Source of the DNA: Ulota crispa
Taxonomy: Eukaryota; Streptophyta; Bryopsida; Orthotrichales; Orthotrichaceae
Assembly: GCA_963920765.1 (NCBI GenBank)
Contig: OY987246.1
Location: 18,472,868-18,536,867 of the forward strand
Direction: 5' to 3'
Length of the DNA: 64,000 nt
The notes under the pieces are model-generated. The model worked only from the letters and a program-made list of their open reading frames with translations. It was not told the DNA's origin and did not search any database. Below are positions 23,807 to 35,500 of this stretch, one piece after another (within the stretch, counting starts at the first letter, position 1; every line of letters starts with the position of its first letter). Both the position numbers and the translations under genes were made by a program.

Positions 23807-24704
23807 AGGACCACGTGACCATATTTTGGTGGTGGGAGTGGTTTTTGGCCCATAGGTTGAAATTGCTCAATAATTTGGAATTTGGTCTTGAAGTATGCAT
23901 GTGATCACAAGAATTTTGCATCCATCTAAAAAAAATAAAAATGCAATCAGGTATGTGAGTTGAAAAATAATGACGTTTATACGGCATGGCTTCAAAATAC
24001 GTATCCATTTTTTGTCAAAGATAGATCAAAGCAACAACACAATACATCAAATATCCAAGAAGAATGTCAAATTTCAATTGCACAATTCTAAAAAGATTCA
24101 AAAATTGCTCAAGAAATATGCTTGTATTGATTTCCTATACGGTAGTAGTATAATTGTAGTATTTGAAGATCTACTAAAATGGTGTTGTCATTTTGGCTTT
24201 AAAATATGTCTTCCAACATTTAAGGCCAATTCTAGATTGTTTTCACCGATTGGATTTTCTAGAATAGTTATCAAATTTCTTGTAGAACCATTTTAGGAAA
24301 GCAAAGAAAATGGAATTTTTGACCCTTTTTGTCCACTTAGCTACACCTTGTGATTGCTATTTTTGTCTATTTTGTGTGAAACTAGTCTTGTTGGAAAGGT
24401 GGAAAACCCTGCTTTCTAGAAATGTAGGGCTCAATCAAAGCTTGCATGAAGCGTTAACATTCAAAACCACACAAGCATGAAACACTAGAGATTTTCTGCA
24501 TACAACTCACTCAATCATTATAATGTTTCACCTCCAACGGTAAATCTAGCTAAAATTTTGGTGCTTTAAAGTGAACAAGGTTTGCTTCCCATTTGTATGG
24601 TTGGAATATTGAAAATAGGTCCACGTTTGAGTTAATTGCACATTTAACCTTACAACCCCTGTTTTTAGTGAATTTTGTGAAAATGGGTGTGGTCCTTAAA
24701 GGGT
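23807..24704. mobile_element. Host element (about 900 bp) interrupted by the 646-bp insertion
   Basis: The left terminus is split: CCCCCTT before 23157 and AAGGACCACG after 23805. The right terminus is GTGGTCCTTAAAGGGT-TA at 24688-24706. The interior is non-coding; the small open frames do not look real. The closing TA (24705-24706) is shared with the next MITE. Confidence 0.6.
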
Positions 24705-24706
24705 TA

Positions 24707-24935
24707 AGGTAGGAGGATCTAAAAGTATTTGGGTTCTAAAAGCTAGGAATGATTAACATTTTTCTTCAAAAATCTATTAATTTCATTAATGAGTTAAGTG
24801 AGTTTAGCAAGTTAATCTAATTTGCTAAGCCAACCTAACTCATCAATGGCAATGATAGATTTTTGAAAGAAAATTTTAATTGTTCCTAAAGTGCAAACAC
24901 TTTTAGAACCCAAATGCTTTTAGAACCTCCTACCT
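24707..24935. mobile_element. AGGTAGGAGG foldback MITE, 229 bp
   Basis: Ends AGGTAGGAGGATCTAAAAG and CTTTTAGAACCTCCTACCT, with TA on both sides. The arms are inverted repeats over most of the element, for example GGGTTCTAAAAG against CTTTTAGAACCC. It abuts the preceding element at a shared TA. Confidence 0.82.
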
Positions 24936-25294
24936 TAATGTATTTAGAAATACTTTAGACATTGAGGGATTCAATTTTTTTGTACAGATGTGTTAGGAAA
25001 TTAATATATGCACATCCGCTTGCCACAAACCGGTGTGGCCATGTGGTGCTCTATGCACAAAATTTCTATGGGTTTTAGAAATAGACATAAATTAGATTTG
25101 TTTTTTTAGACAAATGGAAGTCGAACCTTACCTCTTGTGTACTTCTCATGGAGTCAAGAAACAATGACAATTTGAACCAACTGTGTATTTGATTCACTCT
25201 ACAAAATTTTCTTGGCATCCCGTTCACTTTGCTAACGCAAGTGACTCAATGGCCTTTTGTGTCCATTGGGGTCATCCCAAATCGTAAACTCTTA

Positions 25295-26220
25295 ACCCCT
25301 AAATCCCTGGGGCCTTTATTTTGTCAAAAGACATCCAAAACTACCATTTTTTATGCAAAGTATAAAAAAGTTTGAAAATTAATCATTTTGTATATCTAAC
25401 TGTAGGATCTTGTACTAGACTTGTATTGGAATGTGCACACAAAAATCCTCAAACTTTGACCGCACAAATTGCAAGATATTTGCAATTGAATTGTAAAAAT
25501 CAAGCTTTTTTGCACCTTGCATGACTAGATTATTTGATTTTGAGCTTTTTTAACTTAATTTTTTTGCAGTGCAAAGTTTTGAAATTTATTTTTTTACAGT
25601 GAGAAATTGAGTTAAGAATCTTTAAAAAAAAAACTGAAACCAAAAATACCTAATTTTCATTCTTTAAAAAATCATGAGGTGGATGAAGGTCTAAGATTGA
25701 ACAAAAACTTAAATTGTTAATAACCGTACAATGGAATTGAAATGCAATAATCCCAATGGTGAGATTGTTGTAAAAAGCAAACCTCACCCTCCTCAACAAA
25801 TTTTTTGAAAAAATGTTAAACTTGCATTCAGAAATGAAGTTTATAAGTTATTTTTTTAAGAATATGCTTGAATTGCCTAAAAAACAAGATTGTCCATAAC
25901 TTTCTCATAACTAGTCCAAATGGAATGAATCAAACCTTGAGATGTTTAAAAATCTATAACCTATGAGAAGAAGAATAAATTGAAAAAAACTTCAATTTTT
26001 TGTAAGTTTTTTTTGCTGCCCGATCTCCATAAATTTTTGCTTATCTAGGCATAACTTTTGCGTTCGGGCATGGATTGGAATAAAATTTATTTTCCTCAAA
26101 AGCTAATGTGTTTTCTTATCTTTAGAAAAAGTTTCAAAAAATCAAGACAAAAATTGAGGTTGCAGGTACGTGCCCGAAATCTCATTTGTTGCTTGAAGGG
26201 ACACTCAAGGATTTAAGGGT
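25295..26220 (+). mobile_element. TA-flanked ACCCCTAAATCC element, 926 bp, copy A
   Basis: Begins TA-ACCCCTAAATCCCTGGGG and ends CACTCAAGGATTTAAGGGT-TA. The whole element matches the reverse complement of 27676-28599 (924 bp). No transposase signature is visible. Confidence 0.78.
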
Positions 26221-26235
26221 TAAACCATGTTCATA

Positions 26236-26375
26236 CAGTAGTAGAAAACATTACCTAAATCAAACAATTCTAATCACAAACATGTCCTAATCAACACGAT
26301 TATGTTTAAAATGGTCAAACTAATACATTCCAATTAACAAAAAAGTGTTGATCTGGGTTTTATTTTCTAGTAGTG
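26236..26375. mobile_element. CACTA-type MITE, about 140 bp
   Basis: Left end CAGTAGTAGAAAACATT, right end TTTTATTTTCTAGTAGTG. The interior carries the TCCTAATCAACACGATTATG-type blocks also found at 9446 and 40241. Confidence 0.68.
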
Positions 26376-26740
26376 TTAATCCTTGAATCCACCAAGGGTG
26401 AAAAAAAAGGGTGAACAGGAGAGAAGAGAGGCAATAATGATGGGTACTTTATCATAGTTTGTGCTAAAAGTGCTGCACATTTGTACAACAAAAAATAGAA
26501 AAATTACTCAGCAATCCCCAAAACATGCTCCTTCTGCATTCCCTCTGCAACATGTCCTTTCAACTTAGATTTGGACTTCGGTGATCATTATTGTTGGAAA
26601 ACTAGAACTTTGATGACCCAAGTAGTGGTCACACCTCATGAAATTCAATGAACTACATACTTAGGTTTCTATTTATGTACACTAGGCTACGCTCACAATT
26701 GTGCACAAATTTGAAAACTTAGAAATGTCTCAAAACAAAA

Positions 26741-27023
26741 AGGGGAAATTACAAATAGGGGCACCAAAATGAAAAAACACAAATAGGGATATAGTTTCAA
26801 TTTTTTTTTGTAAATTCTCAAAATAATTTGGGTTTGAACATCGATTCATTTAAATACATCATATTAAATGTTAAATAACTTCCAAAAAACTTGGAGGCCA
26901 CTCCATACCAAGCCTAAATATGAAAATCTTAGTAAAAGGGTCTTGAAACTATATCTCTATTTGTAGTTTTGAGAATGTGCTTATAATATTTTTCATTTTG
27001 GTGCCCCTATTTGTAATTTTCCC
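26741..27023. mobile_element. Foldback MITE, 283 bp, decayed relative of 12766-13202
   Basis: Ends AGGGGAAATTACAAATAGGG and CCCCTATTTGTAATTTTCCC. It shares the GTTATAACTTCC/TTAAATGTTA-type inner arms with the longer copy but is shorter and more diverged. The flanks (AAACAAAA and AAACACAA) may be an imperfect 8-bp duplication. Confidence 0.75.
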
Positions 27024-27675
27024 AAACACAAATGTATGATTTGCGACCATACTTCATAAAACCTTAAACTGACTTAGAACTTCGCATTTGGGTAGAAAAT
27101 TAAAAATTTTAAGTACATAACAAAACAAGCTTGTGCAGTTCATCAATCCCGTTAACTCTACTTTGAGAAAAACCAAGTTAATTGCACACCAGAAGAAAAA
27201 AAAGCAGAGTGAATTCAGCACTAAAGTCATTTGTTTCCAAATGTGGTAATACTCAGCACTTGCCAAGTGTATATTTGTCATGTCTCAACAATAATCCTTC
27301 AAGTAATCAGTCAAACTACTTTGACCAACAATTACCTGAGATCAAGACAAAACGAGAAATTCCAATTTTCTATCATTCATGATACTAGTGGACCCTTGTA
27401 CCCGCCATTCCGGTGGAGGGCCATCACAGGAGGGGTCTAGGCGTCCACCTCCTATTCCCATGTATACCCCATCCCCAAGGACAACCATAACCGCCACATA
27501 ACCATAGAAATAAGAATAACCGCCACATAACGCCGTTTAATCTTCTTGGAGCAACACCCAACTACCCAGCTAATAGAGATTTCATTCTATTACAAACACC
27601 CAACTACCCAACTAATGAAACCAAGCCTATTATTAGTATAGATGAATAGCATGTCCATGTATTCCTAAAACATTA

Positions 27676-27889
27676 ACCCCTAAATCCCTGAGTGTGCCCT
27701 CAAGGGACAAATGGGATTTCGGGCAGGTACCTACAGCCTCAATTTTTGTTTTGATTTTTCGAAACTTTTTTGTAGATAGAAAAACACATTAGCTTTTGGG
27801 GAATATAATTTTTATTCCAATCTATGACCAAAACCAAAAGTTATGCCTAGATAAGCAAAAATTTATGGAGATTGGGCAAAAATTTTTTA

Positions 27890-27926
<37 letters not shown>

Positions 27927-28599
27927 CTTCTCATAGATTATATCTTTATCTACATTTGAAGCTTTGATTCATTCCATTTGGACTAGTTATGAGAAAGTTA
28001 TGGACAATCTTGTTTTTTGGGCACCTCAAGCATCTTCTTGAAAAAATAACTTATAAACTTCATTTTTGAATGAAATTTTAACATTTTCTCAAAAAAATTG
28101 TTGTAAAAGGTAAAGTTTGCTTTCTAGAACAATCTCACCATTGGGATTATTGCATTTCAATTCCATTATTGGGTTATTAACAATTTAAGTTTTTGTTCAA
28201 TCTCATACCTTCTTCTACCTAATGTTTGTTTAAAGAATGAAAATTAAGTATTTTTTGTTTTAATTTTTTTCCAAAGATTTTCAACTCAATTTTTCACCAT
28301 TGAAAAATAAACCCCAAAACTATGTGGTGCAAAAATTTGAAGTCAAAAAAGATCAAAGTCAAAAATTTAATCATTCAAGGTGCAAAAAAGTTTGTTTTAG
28401 ACACTTTAAACGCAAATATCTTACAATTTATGCGGTCAAAGTTTTTGAATTTTTGTTTACACATTCTTATACTATTCTAATACAAAATCCTATAGTTAGA
28501 TATGCAAAAGACCAATTTTCAAACTCTTTTACTCTTTGCAATAAAAGTGACAATTTTGAGTGTCTTTTGACAAAATAAAGGCCTCAGCAATTTAGGGGT
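27676..28599 (-). mobile_element. TA-flanked ACCCCTAAATCC element, 924 bp, copy B (inverted to copy A)
   Basis: Ends TA-ACCCCTAAATCCCTGAG and CAATTTAGGGGT-TA. Read on the minus strand it aligns with 25295-26220 end to end. It holds a poly-T run near 27892-27926. The open frame at 28300-28578 is an accident of the element. Confidence 0.78.
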
Positions 28600-28606
28600 T
28601 AAGTAC

Positions 28607-29571
28607 AAGAAGAAATCAAAACTTAAAAAGGTGTGTACAATATTAACTACACAAGCTATTTCAATTCCTGCGCTTCATATTAATAATGCTAACTTGCAGT
28701 AAATCATGAAAAAATGAATTTACGAGGTATTCTAATCTTCATTAAATCAAAATACATGTGAGCTACAATAATTAAAATATTATTTCAAATAGTGTGACCC
28801 AAGTGGTTAAAATTCCAAAGAAATTTTGTGAGCATGTAGATCAACCAAAGTGTGTTTGAAGGGTGATGCTTTTAGCCACCAAGTTGCTAATTGAGGGATG
28901 GCAAAAGGTTGTGTCCAAAATTTTACTTGGAGAACAAGGGCAAAAGACATGCCACATGTTCATACTCATCTAATCCACCCAAACTACGAGGGTGAAGAAG
29001 TCTTGCACTAATCTTTGTTATACACTGGTGCTTGGTTAATGTCAACCTTTGTAACATAAACAATTGGATGTGATCACAATCCCACTCCCCTTTTGCCCAA
29101 AATGTGTGTTACAAGCCTAGTCAAAGTTGAGTACTTGCGTACAATCAACGTTTGCTTTTTGTCAACGCCCATTTTGACTCATCAACTAGAAAGACATCTA
29201 GTTAGTGAACCACAAATACAGGTGGGAAAGCACCTCTAGAATTGCAACCACTAAAACTAGGGGAAGTAATGCAAATGGAGTGCTTGTTTATAATCAATGT
29301 TTGGATACGGTTAACATTTTTTTCTAGCCCGCAGTGTTCACCTTGTCCAAGCACCACTGTATCTCTATTATAAAGCATGCATCAAGTGTCTGTCTTGTCA
29401 CCGGAAATTCAAAGATCTACGGGAGGGTGAAAAAGGAAGATGGAGAAAGGAACAAGTTGTACAAGACAATCAGCCAATTTGCGGGCAAGGCATACTTGTT
29501 GAAATAATTTTTGTAGCAACTATGGAGATTCAGAATGCACCAAACATTCTCAAGCATTGAAGTTCAATTTT
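28607..29571. other. Downstream flank of the acyl-activating enzyme gene
   Basis: AT-rich, no gene seen. The 3' untranslated region of the minus-strand gene should occupy the part next to 29571. Confidence 0.4.
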
Positions 29572-32500
29572 TCAAACCACCTCAAGACAGTAAAGGAAAT
29601 TATCACGGCAGCCAATGAAAATTCTACCATTGATCATGACTGGCGATGAGAAAACCTCACCAGGCAGCTTCATCTGATTGACTACTTGAGTCTCAGGAAC
29701 ATTCTCCTCCTGCAAACTTGTTCTTTTGTCCTCCAATGGCGGTGGTGGTGCTGGATCTTTGAAGTGTCTTTGATTTTGTAGGACGCCCTTGGGAGTTACT
29801 GCAGTTGGTACACACAAGACCTGCACGTTGCCAGAAGTACTTGCAACGCATACGAGCCTGCAACCCAAAACAACAAGCACTCACAGGTTTTGTTGCTGCA
29901 ATGAATACACGAAACATGCAACCAGAAAAAACAGGCATTCAAAGGTCTTATTGTTGTGGTGATAACGCAAAATATGACAACCTTAACAAACAAGCACTCA
30001 AAGGTCTAATTGCTACAATGAACACATAAAACATGCAACAAGACAACAAGGACTCAAAAGGGCTTATTGTTGCGGTGATGATGCAAAATATGGCAACCTT
30101 AGCATACAAGCACTCAAAGGTCTAATTGCTGCAATAAATACACAAAACATGCAACCAGACAACAAGCACTCAGAAGGTTGTATTGTTTCAGTGATGACGC
30201 AAAATATGGCAACCTTGACAAACAAGTACTCAAAGATTTTGTTGCTGCAACGAAGACAAAAAGCACGGCAACCAGAAAAAAAAGAGCACTCAAAGGGACG
30301 ACACAAAGTGTGTAACGTAATGAAGGAAACAAAAAGCTTGCAATAAAAGGATAAACTGGTACTTAGCAGCAAGCAAATGAGGAAAACAAAGGTAGAGGCA
30401 CGGAGTGAAGAACCTTTCTGCCACGTCATGGTCGTGGGCAGAGTCTTGCAACGAGATTTCTTCCACGTAAGAGGAAGATGTGATAGGACCGCCTACGTCA
30501 TGCTTCCAGAGAATATTTCCATCTTGCTGAAGGATGGCAATGACAAAAAAAAATTCAAAAAAACTTTGGACGGAGATGTGTCATGTTTCATGTTACATGG
30601 TAACGTAGAAAACCAGATGCGTTATTACATCATTCACCAACTTTAAAGGGAATAAGGTAACTTGTTATGTAGGATTCAAATCCATTTAGTAGAGGTATTC
30701 TATAATATAAAACCTAGCTACATTACAATTGGTAGGCTTTTCCTTTAGAAAGAGCCTTGAAAGGCATGACAACTTGGTAGGATTTTGACTTTTGTTAGGG
30801 GAGTATTCACTTGTGCGATGTTGAAAACAATGTAGTCCTGGTATATAGATGCATACTTGATTGACCATTACAGGATTGAGAGGTACGTTTATTAATTCTC
30901 ATGGCTATTACTTGACCATTTCATTGTTTCTTAGCCTGGACAACTATTTTTCAGTATGAACCAACAGCATGTGCAGGGAGGTTGGAATTACTTACTAGAT
31001 TTAGGCAGTAAAGATGAGAGTCTCCAGAACTCACAAGCACCTAGAGAAAAAAAAGCGCTACAATGTCATTATACTGCAGATAGTCTACAAAAAAAAAAAA
31101 AAAAAAAAACACACAGGGGATGAGAGAACTGAGGCAACCTTACCTGTGAAGCAAGGGCAGACGAGATGGTAGCTCCGGCAAAAATTGGGCCGTTTGTCTT
31201 GACCTGTAACAAATGAAACTTGAGCTTTTCATGTTCTCTATAGAAGCCTTTCCCAGGGCAGTGAAGAAAGGAAAATTTTGTGGTTCTTAAAGACCCATGC
31301 TATACACGTGGCAATGGCAATGAATCGAAGATTCTCATTGGCAAAGGCGTGCAAGTCGCTACCATATGGAAGGAAATGGGAGGTGAATGGGTTTGACGAG
31401 TCGTTCCTTCGTTTTAATCTTTAAAATGTAAGTGAAATGGCATTGACAGAATTTGAGTTTTGGTTGTGCCGCAAAACAGAAGTGAAATGGCATTCAAAAA
31501 GGGTAAATTGCTTGAGTATTACCATCGTCAAAGAAAATAGGGTAAAAGTTAAGGGCAAGGGTACTAAGCTTGCAGGAGAGACCAAGTTGACATTGCCCCT
31601 TATGTGGCATGTACTCAAGAATGCACAAGATGGAAATTTGAGGCCTTCAACTAAATTTTTAACAAATCTTTAAACAAATGGAAGCATAGAAATTATGAGG
31701 TGAATGGATTTTGCAGCATACCTGCCAAGCAGGGATACCATTGGGTTTCAGCGCAGTCACAATACCACTCACACTTGTACAAATAACTGCTTGAAACATG
31801 AACACCACAGTGAATTCAATGCAAAGCCTCAAATTCCATGACTTAATAAGAACTTGAAAAAAGCTCTCAAAAGTTGCTGGTAGATATCCAACACTCACGC
31901 ACCATGTTCTGTAGAGGAGTCCACTGCTAGAGATCCAAAAATCGGTGCACCGCATTCATAGGACCATACAGCATGAATTGTTGGCTGCCAAAAATATTAA
32001 CATAAATGTAAATATCCATTGATCATAAGGTAGGAGCACCCATAAACGTCAAACTAAGGGTTTTGAACATGATGACTATTAATAAACAACTAGCAAATTA
32101 TATGATCCTATTAGGAACAGAAAAATAATGAGTTTGCACTTTTGAATGTATTATTTGGATACTGTGAGAATAAGTTGTGAATTTTTAAAGAGCAAACTGC
32201 CATTGCACCCATAACCAACACTAAGGTTTCATGTTCACATGTTGTACATCCTTGTCCTTACATCTATTCACTTCCACAGATTTTCCAAGATTTTAGAGGT
32301 GACGGTTATGGGGACACTGACGCTTATGGGTGTTCCTACCTTACATTTCGATTTCTAAGTAACCGATAAAATCATCTACGTAATCCCATTACTCAAACAA
32401 CAATTAGAAAAAATAATTAGAAATAGGAAAAAAAAAAAATCAAGACGATATCAACCACACACTCTTCAAATCATTCAAGGAAAACACTGGCAAGTAAGCC

Positions 32501-35500
32501 AATTTTACCTGAACTTGGATGGCTATGACAGTGCCCCTGGTTGTGCCGACATATACCGTTTTGTTCCTCTGCAGAAAAAAATCACAACTTCAAGTGCCAA
32601 CTTGGCAAATACTCAGAAATATTCTAATATATTAGAGATATCCGCTTTAAATTCATGTAAGCAATGAAAATGTAGTTGTCCTTCAAGTGATGAAAACCAA
32701 CGGAAAATAACGAGGGGATCGAATGGTTTCCATTAGCAACAATTGAGGTGGCAAAAAAATAATTTGGCACGTTGAAATTGCAAGGGTGGTACCAAAACCC
32801 CAACTTGAAAAAGAAGCCAATAAAATGCCAACTGACTGCATGCAACTATGCGTTTCTTTTCACGTTAAAAAAAACACAAGATTGACCAAGAAACTTAACA
32901 AAATCTAGAAAAAGAAATTGGCATTACTTCAAAATCGAGACTACAAAAGAGTAAATACACCATCACTTTTAGGATAACTCTACTATAAATACCAAGTTTG
33001 CAATTCCCAGGACATTCAGAACTATAAAGAACTGTGAGGAGCAAGTGACGTAAGATATTCATGCATTACCTTATGAGCATATAAAGAAAAAACCAGTGCA
33101 AAACATTCGAAGAACTTTATATTGTTCAAAACAAGCAAAACTGGATAAAACTGCTAAAGATTCTCTAAACAAATACCTCGTTAAAAGCAGGTGAGCCAAA
33201 AATGCTTCCTCCACAGTCGTGCTTCCACACAAATGAGTGGAAAATTGAATCAAGAGCATACACGTGGTGGTCATGTGATCCACACCTGCCACGTCAAACA
33301 CATTAACGATCTCATGCTTTATATTTTGTCAACCGGGTTCTTTCTCTTGACAAATTCCATAAAAAATCTCAAACAAAAAACTGTCATTAAAATTCGGCAT
33401 TTACATTATCAGCAAACACATTAAAAAAACATACTATTTTGTGAAGAAATAAATGTAATTAGAACATACCATACCAATCCAGTCCAGGGATCCACAGCTG
33501 GTTGACATTTCACCTGCCATTAGGTTACATTAGTGGATATTGTTAGAAAAATTCTAGTTTAATTTCCACAAACAGCACAAGTTTCAACAAAAATTTAGAA
33601 ATTATAGAAAAAATGTTATAAGCAATACATATCTGTCAGATACCTCTCCAGCAGTTTTGAAGCTCCAAAGTTTCTGACCATTACAGAAATCAAGGAAGTA
33701 AATGAATCCATCGTAGCAACCAACCACCACCTGCAAGACAGCGCAAGGCAGTTCTCATTATCCTTAATGGACCAAGGAATCATGCTTTTAAAGTGACCAA
33801 TTGTGTTGTAAATTAAAAATAAAAAGGAACCATATATTTTATCACTAAAATCAGTGAAGTACATAACGTGAGTTGGTAAAGAAATAACTAGAATTAAACT
33901 AGAGCTAGTGCCCATATGACCTACTCAAAATTGCTAAAACAAGGTACAAGTTCTTTGAGCTCTTTATAATAAAGCAAATACTACAATATAAGTGAAAGTG
34001 GAGGGAGTACTTGAGATACATCCTGAGTTACAGCAGCGCTGGATTCCACGCGTCCTCCCAAAGTGGCTTCCCACTGGAGTTCACCGCTGTTGCAAAACTC
34101 CTGGAAGCAAATTAGAACAAATGGAAAGATGCATATCAAGAACACATTCAGTATCACCAACTACCAGAATCCTCCAAATTTAAAAATATGAGAGAGTTTA
34201 ATATATGACTTTCAGCTATGGAAAGATATCTATCTTCTCAAAATGCACAATACATGGTAGGTAACAAACAAACCTGGTAATATCAAGACTAAAGAAACTG
34301 TGTGAATGAGAGCCGATGAAAAGACGTGATTTCCCACCGTGCAAGACCACTAACGGTGAAGCATCTACACAAGCTTGTAACGAGACTTTCCAACACAATT
34401 CTACACTCCTCGCTTCCTTCACAACTCCCCTCTGTATTAGCACATTGCGTTCTGGCCAATCCGTTCCCAACGGACGCAAAACAACAGTCCTGTTACAACG
34501 TGATAACCCGAGTGATACACCAGTCCATTTTGAGGAATTCCATGTCCAACAGGCTTCCTTAATAACCTTCCTTGACACAACACCAGGCTCGTCAAATTTC
34601 CTCTTTCCACTACTGACAGATTCTGGCTTTGTATCCACTTCAGCTCCAATATCTGTGACGTGGCTAAATACCGAAGGTTGGTAGCTTTGTCTCTGAGTTG
34701 AAAGAGGGTCATCCAGGATGATCTTGTGTCTGCCGTGAATGGCGTTATAGAGAAGAGAGGCTGACGGGTGCAAATACAGAAGCCGCATGTCTATGTCGAG
34801 AATGTGTGCAGCATGAGCTGCTGATATAGATGTTCCACCCATGGCGAAGAAATCGTCAGTGTTGGAGAAATTCTCCACCTTCAGAATACGTGCAAACACC
34901 TGCATTGTAACAAAGGCAACAAAGTCAAGAGTGTACCAAAGGTGTACATTTTAGAGGGTAATGTCCCCCAAGCAACACTCGTCACAAATAATACATCCAC
35001 GTTGCTTCAGAAGAGACCATACAAAAACCTGCTGCTAATCTAAACTTTGGCTCTAATGAAACTTAAAAATAAGCAAAAAAGTCTCATAGAGACAAAGTCT
35101 TGTTAAAAAACTGAGCAGGAGTAGAACAAGATAAATTTCCACAGTGATGAGTAGTGGGGGCTCTCACCTGTTGAATGTGGTCAATTCCTGGTGACTCCTG
35201 TTCTGAGAGTGGAATCCTAATCAAGTTAGCAGCGCCATCCGAGCTTCTAAGTACATCAAGAAGAGCTCCAGTGTCTACTTTTCCTGAATCGTTCAAAGGA
35301 AGAACTTCTAAAGGGACATAAATCTGAGGTATCATAACAGAAGGCAAGCTTCTCTCGAGCCAAAGCTTCAACTCATAACTCAAATCCTCCTCAGTCTTAA
35401 CATTCTTGGCACTTTTACGTACCACGTAAGCCACCAAGTTGGACTCATTGTGCACAATCACCACACAGCGACTCACTTTGGGGTGCATCTCTACATGAGC

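Noticed and set aside
27400..27620. CCGCCACATAAC and ACACCCAACTACCC direct repeats resembling part of an LTR
   Set aside because: No paired LTR, primer-binding site or polyprotein frame could be found in the window.
28300..28578. 92-codon plus-strand frame
   Set aside because: It lies entirely in copy B of the 925-bp element; I saw no corresponding protein feature in copy A.
34316..34684. 122-codon plus-strand frame over the acyl-activating enzyme gene
   Set aside because: It is antisense to the exon after the carrier domain, with no family features.
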